DNA of 64,000 nt from Saccharopolyspora rhizosphaerae. Lineage in GTDB: Bacteria > Actinomycetota > Actinomycetes > Mycobacteriales > Pseudonocardiaceae. Within the stretch, counting starts at the first letter, position 1; each line of letters opens with the position of its first letter. The notes beneath the pieces were generated by a model. It was not told where the DNA came from. It saw only the letters and a program-made list of their open reading frames with translations, and did not search any database. The DNA is taken from the NCBI RefSeq assembly GCF_003931915.1, contig NZ_RSAA01000001.1, positions 434,001 through 498,000 on the forward strand. Reading direction: 5' to 3'. Below are positions 42,742 through 50,549 of the stretch, in pieces. Made by a program: the position numbers and the translations under genes.

Positions 42742-42772
42742 TTGCGTTCGAGCGCGCTCACACCTCTACCGT
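42742..42772 (+). promoter_or_regulatory. MerR-type promoter with 19-bp spacer and palindrome
   Basis: TTGCGT (42742-42747) and TACCGT (42767-42772) are 19 bp apart, the long spacing typical of MerR-activated promoters. A perfect palindrome GAGCGCGCTC (42750-42759) lies in the spacer. The start point would fall at the GTG of the MerR gene, giving a leaderless mRNA. Confidence 0.6.
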
Positions 42773-42780
42773 TTCCCGGT

Positions 42781-43245
42781 GTGGCACACGACGACGCACT
42801 GCACGAGGCGCTGCGCCTGGCGATCGATCCACCCGGTGGGGTCTCGGTCGAGGCTCTGCGCGAGCTCGCGCGCGATGACGACGCAACCGAGTGGGACATC
42901 GCCACGACGGCGAAGCACCTCGGGGTGAACCCCCACACGCTGCGGTACTACGAACGCACCGGTCTGGTCCACGTCGACCGCGATGCCGCCGGCCACCGCC
43001 GCTACGACGCGCCCGCCGTGCGCAGGCTGGTGTTCCTCATCCGGATGCGGACCTCGGGCATGCCGATCAGCGACCTGCGGCACTACGTCGACCTCATCGA
43101 CGCCGGACAGGACACCGTGCCCGAACGCCTGGACCTGTTGCTGGAACACCGCGACACGGTGCGATCCCAGATCGCCCGGCTGCAACTCGCCCTCGCCGCC
43201 ACCGAGTACAAGATCGCCCTCTACCAGGAAGCAGACCAGCCATGA
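42781..43245 (+). CDS. MerR-family transcription regulator
   Basis: The 154-residue protein has a MerR winged helix (ATTAKHLGVNPHTLRYYERTGLV, RRYDAPAVRRLVFLIRMR) followed by the long dimerisation helix. No metal-binding cysteines are present, so an organic ligand is likely. An unusual 37-residue N-terminal extension (VAHDDALHEALRLAID) precedes the DNA-binding domain, and GTG at 42781 has no ribosome site but a well-placed -10 box. Its stop overlaps the next gene as ATGA, so the decarboxylase-like gene is its co-transcribed target. Confidence 0.87.
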   Translation: MAHDDALHEALRLAIDPPGGVSVEALRELARDDDATEWDIATTAKHLGVNPHTLRYYERTGLVHVDRDAAGHRRYDAPAVRRLVFLIRMRTSGMPISDLRHYVDLIDAGQDTVPERLDLLLEHRDTVRSQIARLQLALAATEYKIALYQEADQP

Positions 43246-43667
43246 CGAGCACCGCCCCGCAGCACGACATCTCCAGTCCCGACAACCTCGCCCGCCGCCG
43301 CCACGGGCTGTCCGTCCTGTCCGAGATCGACGGACACCGAGGCGAGGCCGTCCTCGACTCGCTCGCCGACATCAACCCAGCCCTCGGCCACCACGTCGCC
43401 GCGTTCGCCTTCGGGGACATCTACGACCGACCTGGTCTCGACCGCCGCAGCCGCCAGCTCGTCACCCTCGGCGTCCTGACCGCCCTGGGGAGCTGCGACC
43501 CGCAGCTCCGAGTTCACATCGGCGCTGCCCTGAACGTCGGTCTCAGCCGCGAGGAGATCACCGAAGCGCTCCTGCACGCGGCGGTGTTCTGCGGCTTCCC
43601 CCGGGCCCTGAACGCGACCTCCGTCGCCCGCGACGTCTTCGCCGAGCAGGACGACGCGCACCCCTAG
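43242..43667 (+). CDS. Carboxymuconolactone decarboxylase-family protein (PcaC-like)
   Basis: The 141-residue helical protein has the CMD core: RSRQLVTLGVLTALGSCDPQLRVHIGAALNVGL and ALLHAAVFCGFPRALNA. The PcaC enzyme decarboxylates 4-carboxymuconolactone in the protocatechuate branch. No other protocatechuate genes are nearby, so another substrate is possible. ATG at 43242 overlaps the MerR stop (ATGA). It converges with the PucR-type gene, and both stop codons share the palindrome CTAG. Confidence 0.82.
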   Translation: MTSTAPQHDISSPDNLARRRHGLSVLSEIDGHRGEAVLDSLADINPALGHHVAAFAFGDIYDRPGLDRRSRQLVTLGVLTALGSCDPQLRVHIGAALNVGLSREEITEALLHAAVFCGFPRALNATSVARDVFAEQDDAHP

Positions 43668-45454
43668 CGGGTGCGGGCCGACTCCCAGCGGTGCAGGCGC
43701 AGGGCCAGCTGGATCTCCAAGGCGCGGGAGGGGGTTTGCCAGTCCTCGCCCAGCAGGGAAGCGACGCGTTCGAGGCGCTGCACGACCGTGTTGACGTGGA
43801 CGTGCAGGACGTCCTTGGTGCGGTTGTGCTGGCCGCCCGCGGCGAAGTACGCCTCCAGCGTGGCCACCAGCTCGGTGCCGCGCCGCGCGTCGTAGTCCAG
43901 CACCGGTCCCAGCGTGCGGCGGACGAAACCGCCGATGTCGGCGCGATCACCGAGCAGCACGCCCAGGAACCCCAGCTCCTCGGCAGAAGCACCTTCGCCC
44001 GCGCGGCCCAGGGCCAGCAGCGCGTGCAGGCACCGCACCGCTTCGGCGTGCGCGGAGGCCACCGCGACGGGCCCGCACGCGGGACCGGCCGCGCCGACCG
44101 TGACCAGACCGTCCACAACGGACCCGAGTTCTTCGGCCAGGCGCGCCGCCAGCGTCGACGCGTCGTCCTCGCGGGCGAGCAGCACGACCTCGTCGGCGTG
44201 GCTGCCCGCGAGCACCGCTCGCGGGGAGGCCGCCATCACCAAGCGCCTGCGCGGGACCGACTCGGCGTGGGCCACCAGCACGCAGTGCGGGGCGGCGAGG
44301 TCCACGCCGAGCCGCGAGGCGCGCGCCACCAGCGCCGCGGAGTTGCGTTCGGGCGCCGTCAGCAGGTCGGTGAGCAGTTCGCCGCGCACCTCGTCCTCGG
44401 CCTTGGCCACCGAGCGGCGCAGCATCAGCAGCAGCGCGGTGACCACCGAGGCGCGCTCGAACAACCGCCGGTCCGCGTCGAGCAGCGTCGGGCGGTCCGC
44501 CAGCACGATGCTGCCGAGGGTTTCCGGTCCGGCCTGCACCGCGCACACCCAGGTCCCGTCGCGGACCACGGCACGGCCGGTGGCCAGCGAGTCCGCGACG
44601 GCGTCGGCCGCGGGCGGGTCGACGGGCTCGCCCGCGCGGGCGAGCTCGGTGGAGTCGGCGTCGAACAGCGACAGCGAGCCCTGCAGCACGTCGGCCAGCG
44701 CGGCCGCGACGCTGGAGACGTCGGCGCCGCGCAGCACCAGGTCCATCAGCCGGTCGTGGGCTTCGCCCGCCCGCTGCACCGCCTCGCTGTGGGTGCTGAT
44801 CTCCTCCAGCAACCGGGCGTTGTCGAGCGCGATGGCCGCGTGGTCGGCCAAGGACGACAGCAGCGCGACCTCCTCCGGGGTGAACTCGCGGGGAGTGCGG
44901 TCGGCCGCGTAGAGCACGCCGATCACGTCGTCACCGACCGACAGCGGAACGCCGAGGATGGCCGCCAGCCCCTCGTCGCGCACCGCGTCGTCGATGGCCC
45001 TGGTGTGCGTCACGCGGTCGTCGCGGAAGTAGTCGGGACTGGCGTAGGGGCGGGCGGTCTGGGCGACCAGGCCGCCGATCCCCTTGCCCATGCCCAGCGC
45101 GACTTCCTTGAACAGCTGGGACACGCACCCGTCGGTGACCCGCATGTAGGTGCCACCCGCGGCTTCGTCGTTGAGGCTCAGGTACGACACGTCCGCGCCC
45201 AGCAGGGTCCGGGCGCGGCGCACGATCGACCGCAGCACGGCGTCCGGGTCGTGCAGCCGCGCCAGGTCGCTGGCCGTGTCGAACAACGCGGTCAGCTCCG
45301 CCTCCCGGCGGCGGTGCGCGCTCAGCGTCGCGGAGATGCGCAGCGCCAGCTCGGTGGCACGGCCGAGGTCGGGGTTGCCTGCACCGACCTCGGCCAGCCG
45401 TTCACCGCTCGCTCCGCTGGCGAGCAGGTCGAGCAGCTTCAGCACGTCGTCCAC
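43664..45454 (-). CDS. PucR/CdaR-type regulator with GAF domain
   Basis: The 596-residue protein has an N-terminal helical part, a GAF sensor domain (about 75-215: LGADVSYLSLND, LGVPLSVGDDVIGVLYAADR) and a C-terminal PucR-type helix-turn-helix (HNRTKDVLHVHVNTVVQRLERV). Such regulators sense small metabolites, often aromatic or purine related. It follows the MHS transporter by 4 bp and that follows 3-hydroxybutyrate dehydrogenase, so it is the last gene of this minus-strand operon. Its last bases overlap the decarboxylase stop codon on the other strand. Confidence 0.88.
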   Translation of the reverse strand: MDDVLKLLDLLASGASGERLAEVGAGNPDLGRATELALRISATLSAHRRREAELTALFDTASDLARLHDPDAVLRSIVRRARTLLGADVSYLSLNDEAAGGTYMRVTDGCVSQLFKEVALGMGKGIGGLVAQTARPYASPDYFRDDRVTHTRAIDDAVRDEGLAAILGVPLSVGDDVIGVLYAADRTPREFTPEEVALLSSLADHAAIALDNARLLEEISTHSEAVQRAGEAHDRLMDLVLRGADVSSVAAALADVLQGSLSLFDADSTELARAGEPVDPPAADAVADSLATGRAVVRDGTWVCAVQAGPETLGSIVLADRPTLLDADRRLFERASVVTALLLMLRRSVAKAEDEVRGELLTDLLTAPERNSAALVARASRLGVDLAAPHCVLVAHAESVPRRRLVMAASPRAVLAGSHADEVVLLAREDDASTLAARLAEELGSVVDGLVTVGAAGPACGPVAVASAHAEAVRCLHALLALGRAGEGASAEELGFLGVLLGDRADIGGFVRRTLGPVLDYDARRGTELVATLEAYFAAGGQHNRTKDVLHVHVNTVVQRLERVASLLGEDWQTPSRALEIQLALRLHRWESARTR

Positions 45455-45458
45455 GCGC

Positions 45459-46793
45459 TCATCTTCCCACCGGCAGCCCGGCCTCCGCCCCGTCCTGAGC
45501 CTCGTCGTAGAGCGAGGTGCGGGCGGTTTCCCGGGCGCAGAGGAGCGCTGCCACGGTCAGCGCGCACATGGCCACCACGTAGAGCGAGACCGCTGTGGTG
45601 CCGCCGGTGGCCTTGAACAGCGCCACCGCGACGAGCGGGGCCAGCGCGCCGGCCGCGATCGAGGACAGCTGCCCGCCGACGGACAGCCCGGTGAAGCGGA
45701 CCCGGGTGGCGAACTGCTCGGTGAAGAACGCCGCCTGCGGCCCGTACATCGCGCCGTGCAGCACCAGTCCGACGGTGGCGGCCACCGTGATCAGCAGCGG
45801 CGAGCGGGTGTCCATCAGCGCGAAGAACGCGAACGACCACACCGCCGTCCCGACCGCCCCGAACAGGTAGGTGGGCTTGCGACCGATCCGGTCCGACAGC
45901 GCGCCCCACATCGGGATCGTCACGAAGTGCACGGCCGAACCGATGAGCACCGCGTTGAGCCCGGCGGACTTGCTCATTCCGAGCCCGGTCGTGACGTAGA
46001 CCAGGATGAACGCGGTGAGCACGTAGTAGGAGACGTTCTCGGCCATCCGGGCGCCGATGGTGATCAGCACCTGGCGCCAGCTGCGCCGGAACACCTCGAT
46101 CACCGGGGCCTGGGGCCGGCTGCCGGCGTTGCGCTGCGCGGCCAGGAACACCGGGGACTCGGAGACGGTGAGCCGGATCCACAGACCGATCATCACCAGC
46201 GCACCGGAGAGCAGGAACGGGATCCGCCAGCCCCAGGCCTCGAACGCGGCGTCGGACTGGAAGGCAGCGAGGACCGCGAGCACGGCGGTGGCCAGCAGGT
46301 TCCCGCCCGGAGCACCGCACTGCGGCCACGACGCCCAGAACCCGCGCCGCCGGTCGTCGCCGTGCTCGGAGACGATGAGCACCGCTCCGCCCCACTCCCC
46401 GCCCAGGGCGAAGCCCTGGACCAGGCGCAGCAGCGTCAGCAGCAGCGGAGCGCCCGCGCCGATGGCCGCGTAGGTCGGCAGCAGGCCCATGGCCGCTGTC
46501 GACCCGCCCATCATCAGCAGGCTGATCACCAGCAACTGCTTGCGGCCGACCTTGTCACCGAAGTGCCCGAACACCAGCCCGCCCAGGGGCCGGGCGAGGA
46601 ACCCGATCGCGTAGGTGGCGAACGACAGCAAGGTGCCGGTGAGCGGATCGGACTCGGGGAAGAACAGCGTGTTGAACACCAGCGCTGCGGCCGATCCGTA
46701 GAGGAAGAAGTCGTACCACTCGATGGTGGTGCCGATGAGGCTCGCGGCCACGATCTTGGCGATCCGCCTGGGTGGCGGCTGGGTCTCGGTCAC
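45459..46793 (-). CDS. MHS-family (MFS) metabolite/proton symporter
   Basis: The 444-residue protein has twelve membrane helices and MFS motifs FGHFGDKVGRKQLL and GALSDRIGRKPTYL. Helix 1-2 (ASLIGTTIEWYDFFLYGSAAALVF) and the EWGGAVLIVSEHG loop mark the metabolite:H+ symporter branch that includes carriers for shikimate, proline and aromatic acids. GTG at 46793 is preferred over GTG at 46802 because AAGGAG lies 8 nt before it. Next to ben/cat genes it may import a hydroxybenzoate or similar acid. Confidence 0.9.
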   Translation of the reverse strand: MTETQPPPRRIAKIVAASLIGTTIEWYDFFLYGSAAALVFNTLFFPESDPLTGTLLSFATYAIGFLARPLGGLVFGHFGDKVGRKQLLVISLLMMGGSTAAMGLLPTYAAIGAGAPLLLTLLRLVQGFALGGEWGGAVLIVSEHGDDRRRGFWASWPQCGAPGGNLLATAVLAVLAAFQSDAAFEAWGWRIPFLLSGALVMIGLWIRLTVSESPVFLAAQRNAGSRPQAPVIEVFRRSWRQVLITIGARMAENVSYYVLTAFILVYVTTGLGMSKSAGLNAVLIGSAVHFVTIPMWGALSDRIGRKPTYLFGAVGTAVWSFAFFALMDTRSPLLITVAATVGLVLHGAMYGPQAAFFTEQFATRVRFTGLSVGGQLSSIAAGALAPLVAVALFKATGGTTAVSLYVVAMCALTVAALLCARETARTSLYDEAQDGAEAGLPVGR

Positions 46794-46836
46794 CGTCAAC
46801 ACTCCTTCGTGTCACGTGGTTCTGCGGCCGTGGGGG

Positions 46837-47595
46837 TCAGGAGGCGGTCCAGCCGCCGTCGAGGGGCACGCTCGTGCCGGTGATGTGCGCGGCCTGGTCA
46901 CCGCTCAACCAGCGCACGACGTCGGCGACCTCCTCGGGCGTGATGAGCTGCTTCACGGCGGCGCGCTGCAGCAGCACCTCGCTGATCACGTCGGATTCGT
47001 CCATGCCGTGCGCCTCGGCCTGGTCGCGGACCTGGTCGCGCACCAACCGGGTGTCGACGTAGCCGGGGTTGACGCAGTTGCTGGTGATGCCGTGCGCCGC
47101 ACCCTCCAGAGCGGCCACTTTGGACAGTCCTTCGAGGGCGTGCTTGGCGGTCACGTACGCGGACTTGTAGGCGCTGGCCCGCAGACCGTGGACGCTGGAG
47201 ACGTTGACGATCCGGCCGTGCCCGCGTTCGCGCATGTGCGGCAGCGCCTTGCGGACGAGCAGGAACGGCGTGGTGACCATGACCTGCTGCATGCGGGCGA
47301 AGACCTCGGGCGGGAACTCGTGCAGCGCCGCCACGTGCTGGAAACCGGCGTTGTTGACCAGCACGTCGACCTCGCTGGGCAGCTCCTCCACGGCAGCCGG
47401 GTCGGCGAGGTCGGCGGTGTGGGCCCACCCGCCGTGCTCGGCGGCGACGCGCTGCACGGCGTCCGCGTCGATGTCGACGGCGTGCACCTTCGCACCCGCC
47501 TCGGTCAGGGCCCGCACGCAGGCGTGGCCGATCCCGCTGGCCGCTCCGGTGACCAGCGCGACCCGGCCGTCCAAGCGGCCTTGAGAACTCAGCAT
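46837..47595 (-). CDS. 3-hydroxybutyrate dehydrogenase-type SDR
   Basis: The 252-residue short-chain dehydrogenase has TGAASGIG, the NNAGFQHVA stretch, the catalytic Tyr/Lys in YVTAKHAL, and NCVNPGYVDTRLVRDQV. That last motif and the EVLLQRAAVKQLITPEEVA region are typical of D-3-hydroxybutyrate dehydrogenases, which make acetoacetate with NAD. ATG at 47595 lacks a ribosome site; a TACCGT -10 box (47604-47609) 8 nt upstream suggests a nearly leaderless mRNA. It heads the operon with the MHS transporter and PucR regulator. Confidence 0.88.
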   Translation of the reverse strand: MLSSQGRLDGRVALVTGAASGIGHACVRALTEAGAKVHAVDIDADAVQRVAAEHGGWAHTADLADPAAVEELPSEVDVLVNNAGFQHVAALHEFPPEVFARMQQVMVTTPFLLVRKALPHMRERGHGRIVNVSSVHGLRASAYKSAYVTAKHALEGLSKVAALEGAAHGITSNCVNPGYVDTRLVRDQVRDQAEAHGMDESDVISEVLLQRAAVKQLITPEEVADVVRWLSGDQAAHITGTSVPLDGGWTAS

Positions 47596-47714
47596 GGCGA
47601 CAGACGGTAAGCCCCCGCTGACCACCGGACCATGTGCCCGTCCACCACAGCCTGAGTTCGGGAGATGGTGACCGGGCACACCCCCTCAGCTCGGCACGGG
47701 CGGTGCTCCGGCGG

Positions 47715-48187
47715 TCACAACGGCGCGAGGACGCGTTCCGGGTCGGCGTCGAGGCCGAGCCGTTCCAGCACCGACAGGAGCGCCCGCTCCTCGAACCGGA
47801 AGTGGCTCTCCACGATCGCGGAGAGGCGGTCGAGGTGACGGGGCCAGGCTCCACCGGCGACGCGGACCGGTTGAGGGCGGCCTGCACCTGGTCCAGCAGG
47901 TGGGCGATCATGTCGTGGTCCTGCTGCAGCTCGTGCAGCGTCGGCCGGAGCTCCGGATGAGCGGCGGCGATCGCCGGGAACAACTCCCGGTCCTCACCTC
48001 CGTGGTGTGCGGACTGCGCGGTGCAGAAGCCTCGGCAGAAGAACAGCAGGTCCCGGCCCACATCACCGGGCGGAGCACCGCCGACGGCCTCTCGCCGGGT
48101 GTCCTCCAGCGCTTCGCGCAGGCGCGCGTGCACGCGGCGCAATTCCTGGTTCCAGGCGACCAGCCTGATCTTCTCGCCCTCAGTCAC
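47715..48187 (-). pseudogene. Hemerythrin-domain protein, frameshifted
   Basis: From GTG at 48187 the frame gives a hemerythrin-like helix bundle with iron-ligand candidates (RRVHARL, AHHGGEDRELF, QQDHDMIAHL) up to ALNRSASP. The fourth helix then continues in another frame (HLDRLSAIVESHFRFEERAL), ending at the stop at 47715-47717. One base appears lost near 47858-47866. Hemerythrin proteins bind O2 or NO or act as sensors through a diiron site; the break separates the last His and Glu ligands from the rest. It may be a real pseudogene or a sequencing error. A coupled 11-codon leader ORF precedes it. Confidence 0.75.
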
Positions 48188-48215
48188 GGAAGGGCGACGG
48201 CATGGACATCGGCAT
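48180..48215 (-). CDS. 11-codon leader ORF before the hemerythrin gene
   Basis: ATG at 48215 follows a strong AAGGAGG site at 4 nt and encodes MPMSMPSPFRD. Its stop overlaps the GTG start of the hemerythrin frame. It could couple translation, or the hemerythrin gene may once have started here, since removing one base near 48190 would join the frames. Confidence 0.4.
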   Translation of the reverse strand: MPMSMPSPFRD

Positions 48216-48754
48216 GTCGCCTCCTTCGGGTCCCACGCCTCCATGCCTGGCACGAACTGCCACCGGCACGCGACGCTGGCGCCACACCAACACCGCGCTC
48301 CCCACCGCTGGAGCAGAACGGCGCACCGCGCCAACGGAGCAACCCGAATGCTGTCCAGGACCCCGCGGGACAACCCGGAAGCTGTCAACCCTCGAACTTC
48401 GCGCGAAGTTCGAACGGCAACCCCTCACCACTTCAGACACGACGACGCGCACGAAACACCTGCGCGTGTCAGGTCCGAGAAGGGCACAACGACCTCCCGC
48501 CGAACCGCGCCTGCCCCGGTTCGCACCTCGAGCGCATCTTGACGGGCTCCGCACACCGAGGCTCTGAGCAGCCGTCCTGAGACCCGGGCAGACCGACACG
48601 CGCGGGTTCAGGAAAGCGCCCTGATGTGTCCGAGGAAGTCACCCTCCTCGCAGCGAGTTGCATCCGGCCCCGTCCGCTTCGCGCGAGATGGTCGAACGGA
48701 GGTGCGAAGCCGCTGGAGCAGGCACCGCCGAGCGGAACAGCCTCGCGGCTCTGG
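48216..48754. other. 540-bp intergenic region with a perfect palindrome
   Basis: No gene was recognised on either strand between the hemerythrin gene and the PAP2 gene, both on the minus strand. The only marked feature is a 22-bp perfect palindrome at 48392-48413. Confidence 0.5.
48392..48413. repeat. Perfect 22-bp palindrome (operator or terminator)
   Basis: TCGAACTTCGC is followed directly by its exact reverse complement. The outer TCGAAC/GTTCGA arms look like actinobacterial LexA half-sites, but the spacing is 10 bp instead of 4. Confidence 0.8.
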
Positions 48755-49369
48755 TCAGGCTGCCAGCGTGAACAGGCCTGCGGCGATGGCCGCACCGACC
48801 AGGATGCCGCCGACGACCTGGGCCGTCGTGTGATCACCGAGGCGGACTCGCGACCACGAGATGGCCGCGACGACGGGCGAGGACAGCCACCACGCCGGAC
48901 CGTGCGCCACGATGAGCACCACCGCGGCGCCGGCGGCGACGGCGGCGTGCATGGACACCTTCCACCACACCGTGATCGCCGCGGTCACCACCAAGGCGAC
49001 CACCATGGTGATGTCCAGCGCGACCACCATCCGCGGCGCCTCCCACGCGACCAGGAGCGCCAACCCGACGGTGCTCGACGCGATCAGGGCGAGGAACGGG
49101 ACGAGCCTGCCCTCCCGATCGCGGACGTGGTGACCGTCCCAGCGGCCCGCACGCGCACCCCACACGATCACCGCCATCGGCAGCAGGCTGCTGGTCAGCG
49201 CGACCAGCAGACCCCACCCCAAGGCCGGCCCGACCGCCCGCGTCGCCCGCCACGCCACGACGAGCGGCAGCACCGTCACGATGACCCACGGCGCCAACAC
49301 CTCCGTGATCACCCGCGCGAGCCGGTCGACCCACCACGCCCCCACCGCCGTCCGAGACTCGATCTGCAT
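48755..49369 (-). CDS. PAP2-type membrane phosphatase
   Basis: The 204-residue protein has five or six membrane helices and late PAP2 motifs: SMHAAVAAG (the catalytic His region) and SRVRLGDHTTAQVVGG (second His). The first K-x6-RP motif is poorly kept (DREGRLVPF). PAP2 proteins remove phosphate from lipid phosphates such as undecaprenyl pyrophosphate or phosphatidic acid. ATG at 49369 is the likely start, with GAGGGG rather far upstream. It is monocistronic. Confidence 0.75.
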   Translation of the reverse strand: MQIESRTAVGAWWVDRLARVITEVLAPWVIVTVLPLVVAWRATRAVGPALGWGLLVALTSSLLPMAVIVWGARAGRWDGHHVRDREGRLVPFLALIASSTVGLALLVAWEAPRMVVALDITMVVALVVTAAITVWWKVSMHAAVAAGAAVVLIVAHGPAWWLSSPVVAAISWSRVRLGDHTTAQVVGGILVGAAIAAGLFTLAA

Positions 49370-49638
49370 GTCCGTGAGAAGCCCCTCGCTCCAACCACAC
49401 CCGGTGTCCGCCGCCGAGCGCGGAACGCGCTGCGCGGCAAGACGTGTCGTCCTGATTGTCCTCCACGGGCGGGAGCAGTCCGCCCTCAGGTGGCGCCGAC
49501 CGCCTCGCTCGGCGGACGCCGTCCGAAGATCGTTCCCCCACGGTCTGATTCGATCCACGTCACCCGGCGGAGCGTAAAGCTCGATCTTCGGCGCACGTCG
49601 GAGTACGGTCCGCCGCAGTCCGGTGTGGGAGGTTCGTC

Positions 49639-50442
49639 ATGACCGCAGACGAGCACGGGGTGTTCGACCTCAGCGACGGCGTCGACCTGTCCGCGCCGAA
49701 CGTCGCGCGGATGTACGACTACTACCTGGGCGGCGCCGCGAACTTCGCGATCGACCGCGACACCGCGGACGAAGTCCTGGCCATCACGCCCGAGGCGGGC
49801 CGAGCCGCGCGCGCCAACCGCGACTTCCTCGGACGCACCGTGGCCTACCTCTGCGAGCAGGGCGTCGACCAGTTCCTCGACCTCGGCTCGGGCATCCCGA
49901 CCGTCGGCAACGTCCACGAGATCGCGCACCGGCACAACCCGGAGGCCCGCGTCCTCTACGTCGACCACGACGCCGTCGCCGTGCTGCACGCGCGCTCGTT
50001 GCTCGGTGCCGAGCCCCGTGCCGAGATCACCCGCGCCGACATCCGCGATCCCGGGGCGGTCCTGTCCTCACCCGAGGTCGCCGAGCTGCTGGACTTCAGC
50101 AGGCCCGTCGCCGTGCTCGCCGTGGCGGTGCTGCACTTCCTCCCCGACGCCGACCGACCGGCCGAGGTCCTGCGCGCGTACACCGACAGGTGCGCCCCCG
50201 GCAGTTACCTGGCGATCTCCCACGTCGCGGGCGTCGGCATGACCGACGCGCAAGTGGCACGGGGTCGGGAGCTCTACAACACCACCCCGACCCCGGTCAT
50301 CGTGCGCGACCGCGACGAGATCGCCGGTCTGGTGGAGGCCTACTCCCTCGTCGAACCCGGGCTGGTCCCGATCAACCACTGGCCGGTGGTGACGCCGGAA
50401 GCACCGGCCGGCGGCTACGGCGCGGTGGCGCGGAGCGGCTGA
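49639..50442 (+). CDS. SAM-dependent methyltransferase (DUF574 type)
   Basis: The 267-residue protein belongs to the actinobacterial DUF574/SAM-methyltransferase family. The N terminus PNVARMYDYYLGGAANFAIDR is diagnostic. FLDLGSGIPTVGNVHEIA is the SAM-binding loop, and VLYVDHDAVAVLHAR carries the ribose-binding acid. Many paralogues occur per genome and substrates are mostly unknown. ATG at 49639 follows GGGAGG. It is not in an obvious operon. Confidence 0.88.
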   Translation: MTADEHGVFDLSDGVDLSAPNVARMYDYYLGGAANFAIDRDTADEVLAITPEAGRAARANRDFLGRTVAYLCEQGVDQFLDLGSGIPTVGNVHEIAHRHNPEARVLYVDHDAVAVLHARSLLGAEPRAEITRADIRDPGAVLSSPEVAELLDFSRPVAVLAVAVLHFLPDADRPAEVLRAYTDRCAPGSYLAISHVAGVGMTDAQVARGRELYNTTPTPVIVRDRDEIAGLVEAYSLVEPGLVPINHWPVVTPEAPAGGYGAVARSG

Positions 50443-50549
50443 CCCGGCCCACATCGGTGGCCCGCAGCACCTCCGCCGACCTCCCTGGAATACGGGAGGG
50501 CGCCGGTTGTTGAACCGCGTGCTCAGTCGTGCCGCTTGAGGAGACCAGC

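Noticed and set aside
41029-42780. Plus-strand frame joining catC, benE and merR regions into one long protein
   Set aside because: The part before 42781 is out of frame with the well-recognised BenE sequence and is Arg/Gly-rich.
48392-48413. LexA (SOS) box
   Set aside because: The half-sites match but are 10 bp apart instead of 4, and no SOS gene follows.
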